Notes under the pieces: generated by a model | Database searches by the model: none | Told to the model about the DNA's origin: nothing | The model's input: only the letters and a program-made list of their open reading frames with translations | NCBI RefSeq assembly: GCF_021502655.1 | Contig: NZ_JAKFFT010000009.1 | Coordinates: 310,001 to 374,000 of the forward strand | Source of the DNA: Dyadobacter sp. CY347 | GTDB lineage: Bacteria > Bacteroidota > Bacteroidia > Cytophagales > Spirosomataceae | DNA length: 64,000 nt | Direction of reading: 5' to 3' | Part shown: positions 8,020 through 17,922 of the stretch, piece by piece | Position numbering within the stretch: the first letter of the stretch is position 1 | How the letters are laid out: each line of letters starts with the position of its first letter | Position numbers and translations under genes: made by a program

Positions 8020-9645
8020 ATGATTCTGATTGTCGACGACAGGCCCGAGAATATACTTCCACTTAAAAAAATACTTGAACTGCACGATTTCAAAACGGAT
8101 AGTGCCGGATCAGGAGAAGAGGCGTTAAAGAAGATCCTGAAAAACAGCTATTCCGTGATTATCATGGACGTCCAGATGCCGGGAATGGATGGTTTCGAGG
8201 TTGCAGAAGCTATTTCGGGTTTTGGTAAAGCCAAGGACACGCCGATTATTTTCCTTTCTGCTGTAAATAAGGAAAAGAAATTTATCACCAAAGGCTATTC
8301 ATCAGGTGGTATTGATTATCTCACCAAACCGGTTGATGCCGACATTCTGCTGCTTAAAGTAAAGACTTTCTACAAGCTATACGAGCAACAGCAGGAACTG
8401 AAAGCCATTCAGCATTCGCTTCAATATGAAATTGATATAAGAAAAAAGGCGCAGGAGGAACTCGCCGGCCGCATGCAGGAACTGCGTTTTATACTCGAAT
8501 CACTTCCACAAATTGCATTTACAATCGGCAGCGACGGTAAGATCGAGTTCGTCAATGAACATTGGTTCCAGGTTTCGGCGGACGCAAATGTATTCCCCGA
8601 ATCGCATCCCGAAGACGACCTCTACGAGCATTGGGAAACATCCTTTAAGAATGGGCTGGAATTTACAAGCGAAGCCAGGTTAAGGCATCTCGAAACACAG
8701 GAATACAAATACTTTCTGATCAAGATCATTCCTATCCTCCAAAACGGCGCAACGATCCGCTGGGTGGGCACATTTACAGACATTCACCAGCAAAAAATGG
8801 CCAATGAGCTGCTGGAACATAAAGTAGAGCTCCGAACGAAGGAATTGCTGGATAAGAACTCAGAGCTTGAAACGACGAACCACGAGTTGCAGCAATTTGC
8901 CTGGGTCGTTTCGCATGATTTGAAAGAACCTTTGCGTAAAATACAGACATTCAGCCATTTAGTTAAGGATAAATATTTGAATGAGAATGCGGAAGCCGTT
9001 TCCTATCTTAACCGCTCCATCAACTCATCAGCGCGGATGTCCCGCCTGATCAGCGACCTGCTCGATTATTCGCGGCTGTCTATCAAGGCACATTTCCAAC
9101 CTACCGACCTGAACTTATTGCTGGAAGATTTACTCTCGGACTTTGACGAGATCATCCTGAATAAGAAAGCAGATATACGAATCACCAAGCTGCCGATCAT
9201 TGATACCATTCCGAGCCAGATTCGACAGGTTTTTCAGAATTTGATCAGCAATGCACTCAAATTTTCCAAAGAAGGTGTTCCGCCAGTCATCAATATTACA
9301 TCCTCAACCATTGCAGACAAGGATGTGGACGCTCCTGAGCAATACGACGGACATTATTGCCGGATCGTGATCGAAGACAACGGCATTGGGTTTGATGAAA
9401 AGTTTCTTGACAGGATATTCGTCATTTTCCAGCGGCTTAATAACATGAACAACTACGAAGGCACGGGGATCGGGCTGGCGATTGCTAAAAAAATCATGGA
9501 AAAGCATAACGGGGTTATTTCGGCAAGAAGCGTTGAAAATCATGGTGCGCAGTTCATTCTTATCCTGCCCCTCGTTCAGGAGCAGCCTTTAAACGAAATC
9601 AAAATTGAAAAATCAGCTTTAAGCGCAGATGAAAAAAACCTCTAA
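8020..9645 (+). CDS. Response regulator-PAS-histidine kinase (soluble hybrid, receiver at N-terminus)
   Basis: A 541-residue cytosolic signalling protein. Residues 1-~118 form a receiver domain with phospho-acceptor D50 (VIIMDVQMPGMDG) and the conserved LTKPVD loop. A short coiled coil leads to a PAS fold (~150-265), then a HisKA dimerisation domain with H299 in WVVSHDLKEPLR, and a HATPase domain with the N box (QNLISNALKFS), DNGIGFD and GTGIGLAI boxes. The absence of membrane segments implies cytosolic input, probably phosphotransfer from another kinase to the N-terminal receiver. It overlaps the following hybrid kinase by 17 bases and leads the five-gene operon that ends with cheR and cheB. 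Confidence 0.9.
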   Translation: MILIVDDRPENILPLKKILELHDFKTDSAGSGEEALKKILKNSYSVIIMDVQMPGMDGFEVAEAISGFGKAKDTPIIFLSAVNKEKKFITKGYSSGGIDYLTKPVDADILLLKVKTFYKLYEQQQELKAIQHSLQYEIDIRKKAQEELAGRMQELRFILESLPQIAFTIGSDGKIEFVNEHWFQVSADANVFPESHPEDDLYEHWETSFKNGLEFTSEARLRHLETQEYKYFLIKIIPILQNGATIRWVGTFTDIHQQKMANELLEHKVELRTKELLDKNSELETTNHELQQFAWVVSHDLKEPLRKIQTFSHLVKDKYLNENAEAVSYLNRSINSSARMSRLISDLLDYSRLSIKAHFQPTDLNLLLEDLLSDFDEIILNKKADIRITKLPIIDTIPSQIRQVFQNLISNALKFSKEGVPPVINITSSTIADKDVDAPEQYDGHYCRIVIEDNGIGFDEKFLDRIFVIFQRLNNMNNYEGTGIGLAIAKKIMEKHNGVISARSVENHGAQFILILPLVQEQPLNEIKIEKSALSADEKNL

Positions 9646-12600
9646 CTCTATAATCCAGCAATTACAAATTGTATTTTCCTTTTCTATCCTGCTGCTCATA
9701 TTCAGCCTTTTGGCTTCCTATTACAGCACTCAGAAGCTCATCAATAATTCAGAACTGGTTAACCACACAAACCAGGTCCTCATAGAAGCCGAATTGATAA
9801 TCTCTTTTGTAAAGGATGCAGAAACCGGCCAGCGGGGATTCCTCATCACATCAGACGCGACATTCCTGGACCCATACCAGGATGCTTATGCAAACACAAC
9901 AAACAGCTACAATAACCTCAGCGAACTAACCTCCGACAATCCCGCCCAGCAGAAAAACCTGCGGGAGGTGAAAGCATTGTACGAAGCTAAATTCGGGCAA
10001 ATGCAATACATTATTGACCAGACGCGCCGGAACAGCAGCTTTGGCGACGATCAGGATGGCAGGTTGCGTGAAATGATCAAGGGAAAAAAGATCATGGACG
10101 ACCTTCGGCTTACCACAGAAAGGATCAAGGCTGAGGAAAACAAAATTCTCCAGCAGCGACTGGAACAGCAGCAGATCTACATTCAATATACACCCATCCT
10201 GCTGGTTGTGGCTGCATTGATCTCGATCCTGATCACGGTGTTCGCCTATATGCGAATTAAGAATGATATGGATAAAAGGCTTGCTGCGCAGTTGCTTGAA
10301 GAGCAGAAATATGCATCCACGGAACGCAGGATCAACCGCATTGAGCAGATTACCCGCCAAGTTTCAGAAGGAGATTATTCGGTAAGGTCGCAGGATGATC
10401 TCGACGACGATCTGGGCCGCATTTCGGCAGCGCTGAACAAGATGACCGCATCTCTGGAACAAACATTCAACGATTTAAACACGAAAAACTGGCTGCAAAC
10501 CGGGATGGTGGAAGTTAGTAACGCCATTCGTGGGGAAAGGATTTTGAAGAAGCTGGCTGCGAACCTCATCGAAACCATTACCCGCTATTCCAAAGCCCAT
10601 CTGGGGACGATCTACATTCAGGATAATGATTGGAATTTCAGGCTGGCGAGCAGTTATGCGGTCGAAAATGCACCGGATGCGATTGTTCCCGGCGCCGGAC
10701 TGGCAGGACAAGTGATTGAAAGCAAAAAGCCCGTCGTTGTGTACGACGTGCCTGAAAATTATTTGAGAGTAACCTCAACGCTTGGTGAAACAAAGCCTGC
10801 GACACTAGTGATCCTGCCGCTTATTTATGCTTATGAATGTATTGGTATAATTGAACTGGGCTTCCTGTCAAGACCGGATAAACTTGAAATCCAATTCCTG
10901 GAAAGCAACCTGGAATCAATTGCCACGGGCATCAACTCGGCGCTGGATTACCTGAAACTGCAAAATTTCCTTGAAGAAACACAGGCACAATCCGAGGAAT
11001 TGCAGACGCAGCATAACGAGCTGGAAAACCTGAATGCTGAGCTTGAAGCACAATCGCAAAAGTTACAGGCTTCAGAAGAAGAACTTCGCGTGCAGCAGGA
11101 AGAGTTGCAACAAACCAATGAGGAGCTGGAAGAGCGGAGCGGCCTGCTGGAAGAGAAGAACATGGAGATCCAGAAGAAAGCAGAAGAACTGGAACTAACC
11201 ACGCGCTATAAGTCTGAATTCCTGGCCAATATGTCGCACGAGTTGCGGACGCCGCTGAATTCCATTTTACTATTAAGCCGGTTACTCTCTGAAAACGATG
11301 AAAAAAATCTGAACAGTGAGCAGGTTGAATATGCAACCGTAATACAATCCTCGGGAAATGGCTTGTTAGGACTGATCGACGAAATCCTCGACCTGTCGAA
11401 AATCGAAGCCGGCAAGATGGAGCTGGACTATGTCAATGTGACCGTAAAGGAAATCGTTGACGATCTGAAAGGCATGTTCGGCCCGGTTGCACGGGAAAAA
11501 GGACTTGACTTTGCGATCAACATTGAGAATGGGGTTCCGCTGGTGATCGAAACGGATAAAATGCGCTTGGAACAGATTCTTAAAAATTTGATATCCAATG
11601 CACTGAAATTCACCTCTCAGGGTTCTGTCCGGATCGATATCAAGCGCAAGCCGGGCTCCGAATCTCTGCTGAGTTTCGCGGTGACGGACACAGGCATAGG
11701 CGTGGCACCGGAGAAACAGCTGCACATTTTCGAGGCGTTCCAGCAAGCCGATGGCTCCACGAAGCGGAAATATGGCGGCACGGGGTTGGGACTGTCTATC
11801 AGCCGTGAACTTGTGAAACTGCTGGGAGGCGAAATAGAATTGACCAGCAAATTAAACGAAGGCAGCACATTTACGCTCTCTATTCCCGTTGCAAAAACAT
11901 ATGCGACCAATAACGCCGAGCCCAAAACCTACTTCCTGAACCACAGCGAAGAAGCACTGAAAACCAAGCCGGAAGGAAATGACGCGCGTTTTATCAGCAC
12001 GGTGATCCCGGCAAGCATTGCCGACGACCGCGACAACATTCAGGCATCAGACAAAACAATTTTGATTGTCGAGGATGATACCATGTTCGCTAAGTCGCTT
12101 CTGGATTACACGCGCAAGCAAGGTTATAAAGGCATTGTGGCCGTTCGAGGGGATGAGGGGCTTGAATTGGCGCAAACATTTAGGCCAATGGGCATCCTCC
12201 TGGACATTCAGCTTCCCGTTATGAGCGGCTGGGAAGTGATGGATGAATTGAAATCAAGATCGGAAACGAGGCATATCCCGGTGCACATTATGTCGTCGCA
12301 CCGCATGAAAAATGAAAGCTTGCTGAAAGGCGCTGTGGACTTTATCGATAAGCCAGTTGCGTTCGAAAAAATGGAGGAGATTTTCAAAAAGATCGAGTTC
12401 GTGGTAAGCAAGCAGAGCAAAAAAGTGCTCATTGTGGAAGATAATTCGATGCATGCGAAAGCCCTCGCTTATTATTTGTCGTCATTTAACATCAATTCTC
12501 AGTTGAAAAGCGACATTAATGAAGGACTGGACGCATTACAGAACAATGAAGTTGACTGCGTGATCCTGGATATGGGCATACCGGACAAAAAAGCATACGA

Positions 12601-13231
12601 AATGCTGGAAATGGCCAAAATGAACCCCGGCTTCGAGCATATCCCGATTATCGTCTTCACCGGAAAAAGTCTGTCGATGACCGAAGAACTGCGTATCAAA
12701 CAGTATGCAGACTCGATCATTGTTAAAACAGCCCACTCCTACCAGCGCATGCTGGACGAGGTCTCACTGTTCCTGCATGTGGTTGAAGAAAGCAAAAAGA
12801 CACCGCAGAAAACGTCGGACAGGCAGAAACTTGGTGGCCTCAGTGAAATTTTGAAAGGTAAAACGGTGCTCATTGCCGATGACGATGTGCGGAATATTTT
12901 CTCTCTCTCCAAGTCTTTGGAAAACTTCAAAATGAATGTTTTGACGGCATTGGATGGCAAGGAAGCCTTGCAGCGCCTTGAAGAAAATCCGAATGTGGAT
13001 GTCGTGCTCCTGGACATGATGATGCCGCAAATGGACGGATACGAAACGGCCAGAAGGATCCGGGAAAATTACAAGTGGCGCAGCCTGCCTGTAATTGCCG
13101 TCACAGCAAAAGCCATGACGGGCGATCGCGAAAAATGCATCAATGCGGGCGCGTCAGACTACATTACCAAGCCTGTGGACATTGATCAGCTGATGTCCCT
13201 GTTGCGGGTGTGGCTTTATGAGAAATCCTGA
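9629..13231 (+). CDS. CHASE3-HAMP-GAF hybrid histidine kinase with three receiver domains
   Basis: This 1200-residue membrane kinase has two transmembrane helices (~15-36 and ~184-206) around a periplasmic CHASE3 sensor, whose hallmark KDAETGQRGFLIT is visible. Then come HAMP, a GAF domain (~290-440), a long Glu/Gln-rich coiled coil, HisKA with H537 (MSHELRTPLNS), HATPase (GGTGLGLSI), and three tandem receivers: LIVEDD...LLDIQLPVMSGW, LIVEDN...ILDMGIPDKKAY and LIADDD...LLDMMMPQMDGY. The middle receiver lacks the usual MP.MDG after its Asp, so it may be a divergent modulator. Two receivers plus the separate regulator downstream suggest a branched phosphorelay. It starts inside the end of the upstream kinase gene. 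Confidence 0.92.
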   Translation: MKKTSNSIIQQLQIVFSFSILLLIFSLLASYYSTQKLINNSELVNHTNQVLIEAELIISFVKDAETGQRGFLITSDATFLDPYQDAYANTTNSYNNLSELTSDNPAQQKNLREVKALYEAKFGQMQYIIDQTRRNSSFGDDQDGRLREMIKGKKIMDDLRLTTERIKAEENKILQQRLEQQQIYIQYTPILLVVAALISILITVFAYMRIKNDMDKRLAAQLLEEQKYASTERRINRIEQITRQVSEGDYSVRSQDDLDDDLGRISAALNKMTASLEQTFNDLNTKNWLQTGMVEVSNAIRGERILKKLAANLIETITRYSKAHLGTIYIQDNDWNFRLASSYAVENAPDAIVPGAGLAGQVIESKKPVVVYDVPENYLRVTSTLGETKPATLVILPLIYAYECIGIIELGFLSRPDKLEIQFLESNLESIATGINSALDYLKLQNFLEETQAQSEELQTQHNELENLNAELEAQSQKLQASEEELRVQQEELQQTNEELEERSGLLEEKNMEIQKKAEELELTTRYKSEFLANMSHELRTPLNSILLLSRLLSENDEKNLNSEQVEYATVIQSSGNGLLGLIDEILDLSKIEAGKMELDYVNVTVKEIVDDLKGMFGPVAREKGLDFAINIENGVPLVIETDKMRLEQILKNLISNALKFTSQGSVRIDIKRKPGSESLLSFAVTDTGIGVAPEKQLHIFEAFQQADGSTKRKYGGTGLGLSISRELVKLLGGEIELTSKLNEGSTFTLSIPVAKTYATNNAEPKTYFLNHSEEALKTKPEGNDARFISTVIPASIADDRDNIQASDKTILIVEDDTMFAKSLLDYTRKQGYKGIVAVRGDEGLELAQTFRPMGILLDIQLPVMSGWEVMDELKSRSETRHIPVHIMSSHRMKNESLLKGAVDFIDKPVAFEKMEEIFKKIEFVVSKQSKKVLIVEDNSMHAKALAYYLSSFNINSQLKSDINEGLDALQNNEVDCVILDMGIPDKKAYEMLEMAKMNPGFEHIPIIVFTGKSLSMTEELRIKQYADSIIVKTAHSYQRMLDEVSLFLHVVEESKKTPQKTSDRQKLGGLSEILKGKTVLIADDDVRNIFSLSKSLENFKMNVLTALDGKEALQRLEENPNVDVVLLDMMMPQMDGYETARRIRENYKWRSLPVIAVTAKAMTGDREKCINAGASDYITKPVDIDQLMSLLRVWLYEKS

Positions 13232-13283
13232 TTCAGGGCACACGCATTAAAAAATCCAGATCCTCCATAAACCGACCTTCTTT

Positions 13284-13649
13284 ATGAGTAAGAAAAAAGT
13301 GCTGATTATCGACGATGATTCCAGAAACATCTTTGCACTGAAAGCGACATTAAAATCCAAGTCATACGATTGTATTTCCTGCTCAGGCGCACCCGAGGCA
13401 TTAGAATTGCTTAGGACAAATGAACCTGTTGATGCGATCCTGATCGATATGATGATGCCCGAAATGGATGGCTACGATGCTATCCCTTTAATAAGAAACA
13501 TAGAAGGCAGAAGAAACACGCCCATTTACGCAGTTACTGCGCAAGCTATGGTAGGCGACCGCGAAAAATGCCTGAAAGCCGGGGCCGACGATTACATATC
13601 GAAGCCGATCAACGTCGACAAATTATTGCAGATTTTAAAAGACATCTAG
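13284..13649 (+). CDS. Single-domain response regulator
   Basis: A 121-residue protein consisting only of a receiver domain: the acidic pair DDD at 10-12, phospho-acceptor D55 (ILIDMMMPEMDGY), the conserved Thr in AVTAQAM and Lys in ISKPINVD. Without an output domain it must act as a phosphate shuttle or by protein contact, as in CheY- or Spo0F-type proteins. It lies 52 bases after the hybrid kinase and 5 bases before cheR. Its closest visible relative is the third receiver of the hybrid kinase (shared MMMP.MDGY, MTGDREKCxxAGA/MVGDREKCLKAGA block), so it may have arisen by duplication of that domain. Confidence 0.92.
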   Translation: MSKKKVLIIDDDSRNIFALKATLKSKSYDCISCSGAPEALELLRTNEPVDAILIDMMMPEMDGYDAIPLIRNIEGRRNTPIYAVTAQAMVGDREKCLKAGADDYISKPINVDKLLQILKDI

Positions 13650-13654
13650 ACGAA

Positions 13655-14464
13655 ATGATCGAGGACGAGGAAGTTGAAATACTGCTGACAGATTTAGTGG
13701 ACATTTATGGCTACGACTTTACCAGCTATTCCCGTGCATCGCTGAAAAGGCGCATTATACGGCTCGTTTCTATTGATAAATTCCCAAGCTTCGCTGAGTT
13801 TCGATACAAGGTCAGGACGGATGAAAATTATCTGAAAAGATTTGTCGAGGAAATCACTGTGAATGTGACGGAAATGTTCCGTGACCCGTCTTTTTACAAA
13901 TCCCTTCGGGAAGATATTTTGCCCGTACTAGGCACAAAACCTTTCATAAGGGTTTGGCATGCAGGCTGTTCCACGGGCGAGGAAGTATTTTCAATGGCAA
14001 TTTTACTAAAAGAAGCCGGGCTTCTGCGAAAATCCTTATTATATGCAACGGATCTTAATCCGAGCGTGCTCGACAAGGTTAGGAAAGGGATTTTTCCTTT
14101 GCAGCAAATGAAGCATTATTCTGAAAGCTACATTGAATCAGGTGGATTAAAGGACTTTTCGGAGTATTACACGGCGAATTACGGACAAGCCAAATTTGAC
14201 CGGGAATTGTCTGAGAAGATCATTATTTCAACACATAACCTCGTATCCGACAGCTCTTTCAATGAGTTTGACCTGATTCTGTGCAGAAATGTGCTCATTT
14301 ATTTTGATAAAGATTTGCAGGACAGAGTCTTAAAACTCTTCGATGCCAGTTTGGGAACGCTGGGTTACCTGGCTTTGGGAACAAAGGAAACATTGAAATT
14401 TTCGGTGATACAAAACAAGTATAAGCAGCTTAACCGGGAAAAAATATGGAAGAAAGTGATGTAA
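13655..14464 (+). CDS. cheR: CheR-type protein-glutamate O-methyltransferase
   Basis: CheR uses SAM to methylate glutamates of chemoreceptors; here the target is unknown since no receptor gene is present. From the ATG at 13655 the protein has 269 residues: the N-terminal helical CheR domain (~1-70, SRASLKRRI) and the SAM-binding domain with VWHAGCSTGEEVFSMAI, ATDLNP and FDLILCRNVLIYF, all diagnostic. An upstream in-frame start at 13568 would lie within the receiver gene and is rejected; the chosen start is 5 bases after the preceding stop. It overlaps cheB by 19 bases, which indicates coupled translation. Confidence 0.93.
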   Translation: MIEDEEVEILLTDLVDIYGYDFTSYSRASLKRRIIRLVSIDKFPSFAEFRYKVRTDENYLKRFVEEITVNVTEMFRDPSFYKSLREDILPVLGTKPFIRVWHAGCSTGEEVFSMAILLKEAGLLRKSLLYATDLNPSVLDKVRKGIFPLQQMKHYSESYIESGGLKDFSEYYTANYGQAKFDRELSEKIIISTHNLVSDSSFNEFDLILCRNVLIYFDKDLQDRVLKLFDASLGTLGYLALGTKETLKFSVIQNKYKQLNREKIWKKVM

Positions 14465-15027
14465 CAAGCTCTGTGAAGGCGCTGCTGATCGGTGGATCTG
14501 CCGGAAGTTTGCAGGTGCTTTTCAACTTGCTTCCTTCACTTCACCACGACCTGCCATTCGCCATGATTGTGGTGCTGCACCGCCGCCATTCTGCGGATTC
14601 CGCCCTTTCGGAGCTGCTTGCTACAAAATCCGTACTGCCTACCCATGAGGTGGAGGACAAAGATGTGATCCGTCCCGGGCACATTTACCTGGCACCCGCC
14701 GACTATCATTTGCTGGTAGAAAAAGATGAGACCTTTTCCCTGGATTATTCGGAAAAGGTGAATTTCAGCCGTCCGAGTATAGACGTCACATTCGAATCTG
14801 CTGCGGAAGTGTATGGTTCTTCACTGGCTGCATTATTGCTTTCCGGTGCCAATGAAGACGGAACGAAGGGTCTTATGTATGTGAAGAAAATGGGGGGAAT
14901 AACCCTTGTGCAAGACCCGGAAACGGCCCAAATGCCTTACATGCCCCACTACGCTATGTTGCACGCTGTGATTGATCAAGTGTTAAACATCCGCCAGATG
15001 TCGCATTACATTAACAACCTCCGCTGA
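14446..15027 (+). CDS. cheB: CheB-type methylesterase lacking a receiver domain
   Basis: The 193-residue product is only the CheB catalytic domain: nucleophile S18 in GGSAGS, H45 in VVLHRRHS and D139 in LSGANEDGTKG. Classical CheB has an N-terminal receiver that gates activity; this one lacks it, so control must come from another protein, such as the neighbouring single receiver. It hydrolyses glutamyl methyl esters or deamidates glutamine in chemoreceptors elsewhere, but no receptor, cheA or cheW occurs nearby. It is the last gene of the kinase operon; a 134-base gap follows. Confidence 0.92.
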   Translation: MEESDVTSSVKALLIGGSAGSLQVLFNLLPSLHHDLPFAMIVVLHRRHSADSALSELLATKSVLPTHEVEDKDVIRPGHIYLAPADYHLLVEKDETFSLDYSEKVNFSRPSIDVTFESAAEVYGSSLAALLLSGANEDGTKGLMYVKKMGGITLVQDPETAQMPYMPHYAMLHAVIDQVLNIRQMSHYINNLR

Positions 15028-15161
15028 CATCTGCCGGATGCCTTCACAAACTGGCACGGGTTTTATAACCGATCGTTGATCTGTACCACAAAACATACCA
15101 TCAGTCTTTCTTTCTAAGCTGATTTCTCGCGAAATTTGTGTCAATCCAAAACTTCAATACC

Positions 15162-15545
15162 ATGGCAAAGCCAAGTAAGTTATATACCGTTCTGTTTAAT
15201 AAATGTCCGAGATGTGGTGTGGGTGATTTCTTCATTTCGAAAAGCGCCTATAATCTTAAAAACTTCGATAAAATGAATAAGCATTGTCCGCATTGCGGTG
15301 AAAATCTGGTTCCTGAGCCGGGTTTCTACCAGGGTGCGCTGTACATGAGCTATTCGTTTTATGTAGCGTTTATGGTAATCTACTTTTTGATATTCGTCAA
15401 TTTTTTCGAGCCATATCTGGACTATTTCTTAATGTCGATCATTCCGGTCCTCATCATTCTGACACCGTATTTTTACCGGTTGGCGCGGCGGTCGTGGTTG
15501 GCATTGTTCATTAAGCCAGCCAACCAGGAACCTGTTGAACATTAA
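15162..15545 (+). CDS. DUF983 family zinc-ribbon membrane protein
   Basis: From ATG 15162 the protein has 127 residues. The N-terminus carries two CxxC knuckles (CPRCGVGDFF and CPHCGENL), a zinc ribbon, followed by two transmembrane helices (about residues 62-80 and 88-106), which is the DUF983 layout common in Bacteroidota and Alphaproteobacteria. Its function is not established. An upstream GTG at 15138 is less likely as start because the family begins close to the zinc ribbon. It converges with the AraC gene, sharing 4 bases at the stops. Confidence 0.82.
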   Translation: MAKPSKLYTVLFNKCPRCGVGDFFISKSAYNLKNFDKMNKHCPHCGENLVPEPGFYQGALYMSYSFYVAFMVIYFLIFVNFFEPYLDYFLMSIIPVLIILTPYFYRLARRSWLALFIKPANQEPVEH

Positions 15546-16426
15546 GGCTTAACAGATTGATTCGCAGATTTGGCGCGAAAGGCTTCGGGCGTCATGCCTG
15601 TCTCTTTTTTGAAAAAACGCGCGAAGTACGAATTGTCATTGAAATTGAGTTTGTAGGCAATTTCCGAGACTGTAAAATCCAGATTGATCAGCAGTCTTTT
15701 TGCTTCAAGCGCAATGCGGTTCCTGATGACGGCTCCCGCTTGCAAACCTAAGTGCTCCTTACAAAGCGCATTCAGGTGATTGGGCGTAACGTGCAGCATT
15801 TCAGCATATTCGCCCGGTTGTTTGACCTTAATAAAATTTTTCTCGATCAGTTGCTGAAAATTCCTGATCAGAGGATTTTGCTGGTTTCTGAACGCTTCCT
15901 TGTTGTCCTGCGCCTGACTTTGTTCCAGCAAAAGAAAAATGTGCAGCAGCAAAACCCGGATAATGTCTTCCCGGAATTTCACCTTTTTTGACTGCACCAA
16001 TAAATCTTCAAAAAGCTTTACAACATCGGCCTGAATATCCGCCGAAATGGCGATCACACTGTTATTGCTGTCGCCGTCAAAAAACGAAAAAGATTCCAGA
16101 TAATCCGGTTTGAGCAGGAATGACCTGAAAAATGCTTCCGAAAAATTAACCACAAACCCATTCATCTCCCCTACAAAATTCCAGGAATGAACCTGCCCCG
16201 GACTCATGAAGTAAATCTGGAACGGATGTACTTGGAAGTGGTTGAAGTCAATGGTGTGAAATCCCCCACCCTTCGTAAAAAGCACCAAATGATAAAAGCC
16301 ATGCCGGTGCGGGAACACCAGGTTCTGATGCTCAGCCAGATAGTCTTCAAACCGGCTGATCATTATATCATCCTCCTTGTACTCAGATAGCGGGCCAATG
16401 TCAAGCCGCGGGAAAGTTGTCTGCAT
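15542..16426 (-). CDS. AraC family transcriptional regulator
   Basis: The 294-residue protein has an N-terminal cupin-like sensing domain (HRHGFYHLVLFTKGGG, MSPGQVHSW) and a C-terminal double helix-turn-helix, with the second half FTVSEIAYKLNFNDNSYFARFFKKE, then G.TPEAFR, the AraC signature. The N-terminal domain with paired His residues resembles those that sense small organic ligands. No obvious target gene is adjacent: the glycosyltransferase is upstream on the same strand with a 48-base gap between its stop and this gene's start, so they could form one transcript. The ligand is unknown. Confidence 0.9.
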   Translation of the reverse strand: MQTTFPRLDIGPLSEYKEDDIMISRFEDYLAEHQNLVFPHRHGFYHLVLFTKGGGFHTIDFNHFQVHPFQIYFMSPGQVHSWNFVGEMNGFVVNFSEAFFRSFLLKPDYLESFSFFDGDSNNSVIAISADIQADVVKLFEDLLVQSKKVKFREDIIRVLLLHIFLLLEQSQAQDNKEAFRNQQNPLIRNFQQLIEKNFIKVKQPGEYAEMLHVTPNHLNALCKEHLGLQAGAVIRNRIALEAKRLLINLDFTVSEIAYKLNFNDNSYFARFFKKETGMTPEAFRAKSANQSVKP

Positions 16427-16474
16427 GCGAAAATAGATCGGACATCATTTTCCCGGCAATTTAACAATATACCG

Positions 16475-17689
16475 TTACTGGCGACCAATCTTCACAACTT
16501 TCCTAGTATCATGAACGGACGTCATGTAGTCGATCATATCGGCACAAGTAATGTCCCAGGAATTTGTGCTCAAAAACTGATCTACGCCGCCTAGCCACCC
16601 TTTTTTATCACGCAAATCGAGCCAGTAAGCAATCGCCTCCACGAAATCCTTACCGTCTTTTCCGATAGACACCAGCTTGTTTGTGCCATAAGGATTCACC
16701 ACATCGCGGATCGGCGTAGAGACCACAGGCTTGCCTGCGCACAGATATTCCGGTGTTTTTGTGGGACTGATAAATTGGGTGGACTCATTCAGCAGGAACG
16801 GCACCAACGCAACGTCCCAGCCGGAAAGATATGCCGGTAACTGCTCATAGGATTTGGCCCCCAGATAATGGATATTAGCCTTCCTGGGCAATGTTTTAGG
16901 ATCAATTTTCACCACAGGACCGATGAGGATGATGTTCCAGTCGGGACGCTGCGTGGCGATGTCCCGGATAAGGTCAATATCAAAACGCTCGTCGATGACG
17001 CCATAAAAGCCGATCTTTTTTCCGCTGATCATTGCCTGATCGGCTGGTTCATAGTTACTTTCTCTTGCCTGCCCGAAATGCTTTTTGTCTATGCTGCTTG
17101 GAAAGGGATAAATGTTGGCATGTAGATTGCGCTTCGACTCAAAAAGTGAATGTCCTCCGGTAAAAACCACGTCTGCGCGCGTCATCAGCTCTTTTTCCAG
17201 TCCCTTCAACGATTCCGGCGCAAACTTGAATGCCGAAAGTTCATCCATGCAGTCGTAGACAGTCAGTCCCGGCGACAAATGCGATGAAAATTCGAGTGCC
17301 ATAGGCGTGTAATACCAGAAGATAAATTCATCCAGTTTTTTATTGATGAAAAATACCCGGATCAGTTCGCGCAACTGTGCATTCACCTCGTCCTTGGTAA
17401 GGCCGTCTGCCAGGTGCGGGACGCATACCCAAAGCTCAGGAAGCCTCTGGGAAAAAGTTAGATATGGAACATCTGTTTTTCCAAAAACAGGTTCTTCCAA
17501 AAAATAAACCGCCGCAATGTCCGAGAAGCGCGTAAGCAAATGCTGTGGACGCTGATAAACAAAATCCCATCTCAGATGAGAAAAGCATAGCAGGTTTTTC
17601 GGGAGTGAATCTTGCTCCTCGTTTCCCGCCAGGGCTAAGTGCTGCAACTGATTTGCAGTAAAATCGTTGCTGATTGGGGTATCTATCAT
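16475..17689 (-). CDS. Glycosyltransferase family 1-like protein
   Basis: A 404-residue cytosolic or membrane-associated transferase. The N-terminal segment LLCFSHLRWDFVYQRPQHLLTRF is a hallmark of TuaH-like glycosyltransferases of Bacteroidota, often found beside UDP-galactopyranose mutase. The C-terminal half has the GT-B nucleotide-sugar region: KIGFYGVIDERFD, NIHYLGAKSYEQLPAYLSGWDVALVPF and TPEYLCAGKPVVST. The product likely decorates a polysaccharide or glycolipid, but donor and acceptor cannot be told. It starts at an ATG with a 233-base gap to the divergent peroxidase gene. Confidence 0.82.
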   Translation of the reverse strand: MIDTPISNDFTANQLQHLALAGNEEQDSLPKNLLCFSHLRWDFVYQRPQHLLTRFSDIAAVYFLEEPVFGKTDVPYLTFSQRLPELWVCVPHLADGLTKDEVNAQLRELIRVFFINKKLDEFIFWYYTPMALEFSSHLSPGLTVYDCMDELSAFKFAPESLKGLEKELMTRADVVFTGGHSLFESKRNLHANIYPFPSSIDKKHFGQARESNYEPADQAMISGKKIGFYGVIDERFDIDLIRDIATQRPDWNIILIGPVVKIDPKTLPRKANIHYLGAKSYEQLPAYLSGWDVALVPFLLNESTQFISPTKTPEYLCAGKPVVSTPIRDVVNPYGTNKLVSIGKDGKDFVEAIAYWLDLRDKKGWLGGVDQFLSTNSWDITCADMIDYMTSVHDTRKVVKIGRQ

Positions 17690-17922
17690 TATACAAATAT
17701 GAATGTTGATGAATGTGCGATCCGTTTTGTTTTGCTGTCAATATCCAGACGTCAAAACGAACCGGAATGAGCCCGTATCATAAATTACTATGCCAGAAGT
17801 TTTAGCTTAAAATTGCCCAGGCAAGAAGCGGAACGTGTTCAACTATACGCAATGCAGCCCAAATAGCAGGAAAAATTGATTTTTCTGTGTAATATTATAG
17901 TAGCAAAACGAACCCGTTGCCA

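Noticed and set aside
13568-13654. Upstream extension of cheR into the receiver gene
   Set aside because: It would overlap the receiver in another frame and adds residues absent from CheR; the ATG at 13655 fits the family and spacing.
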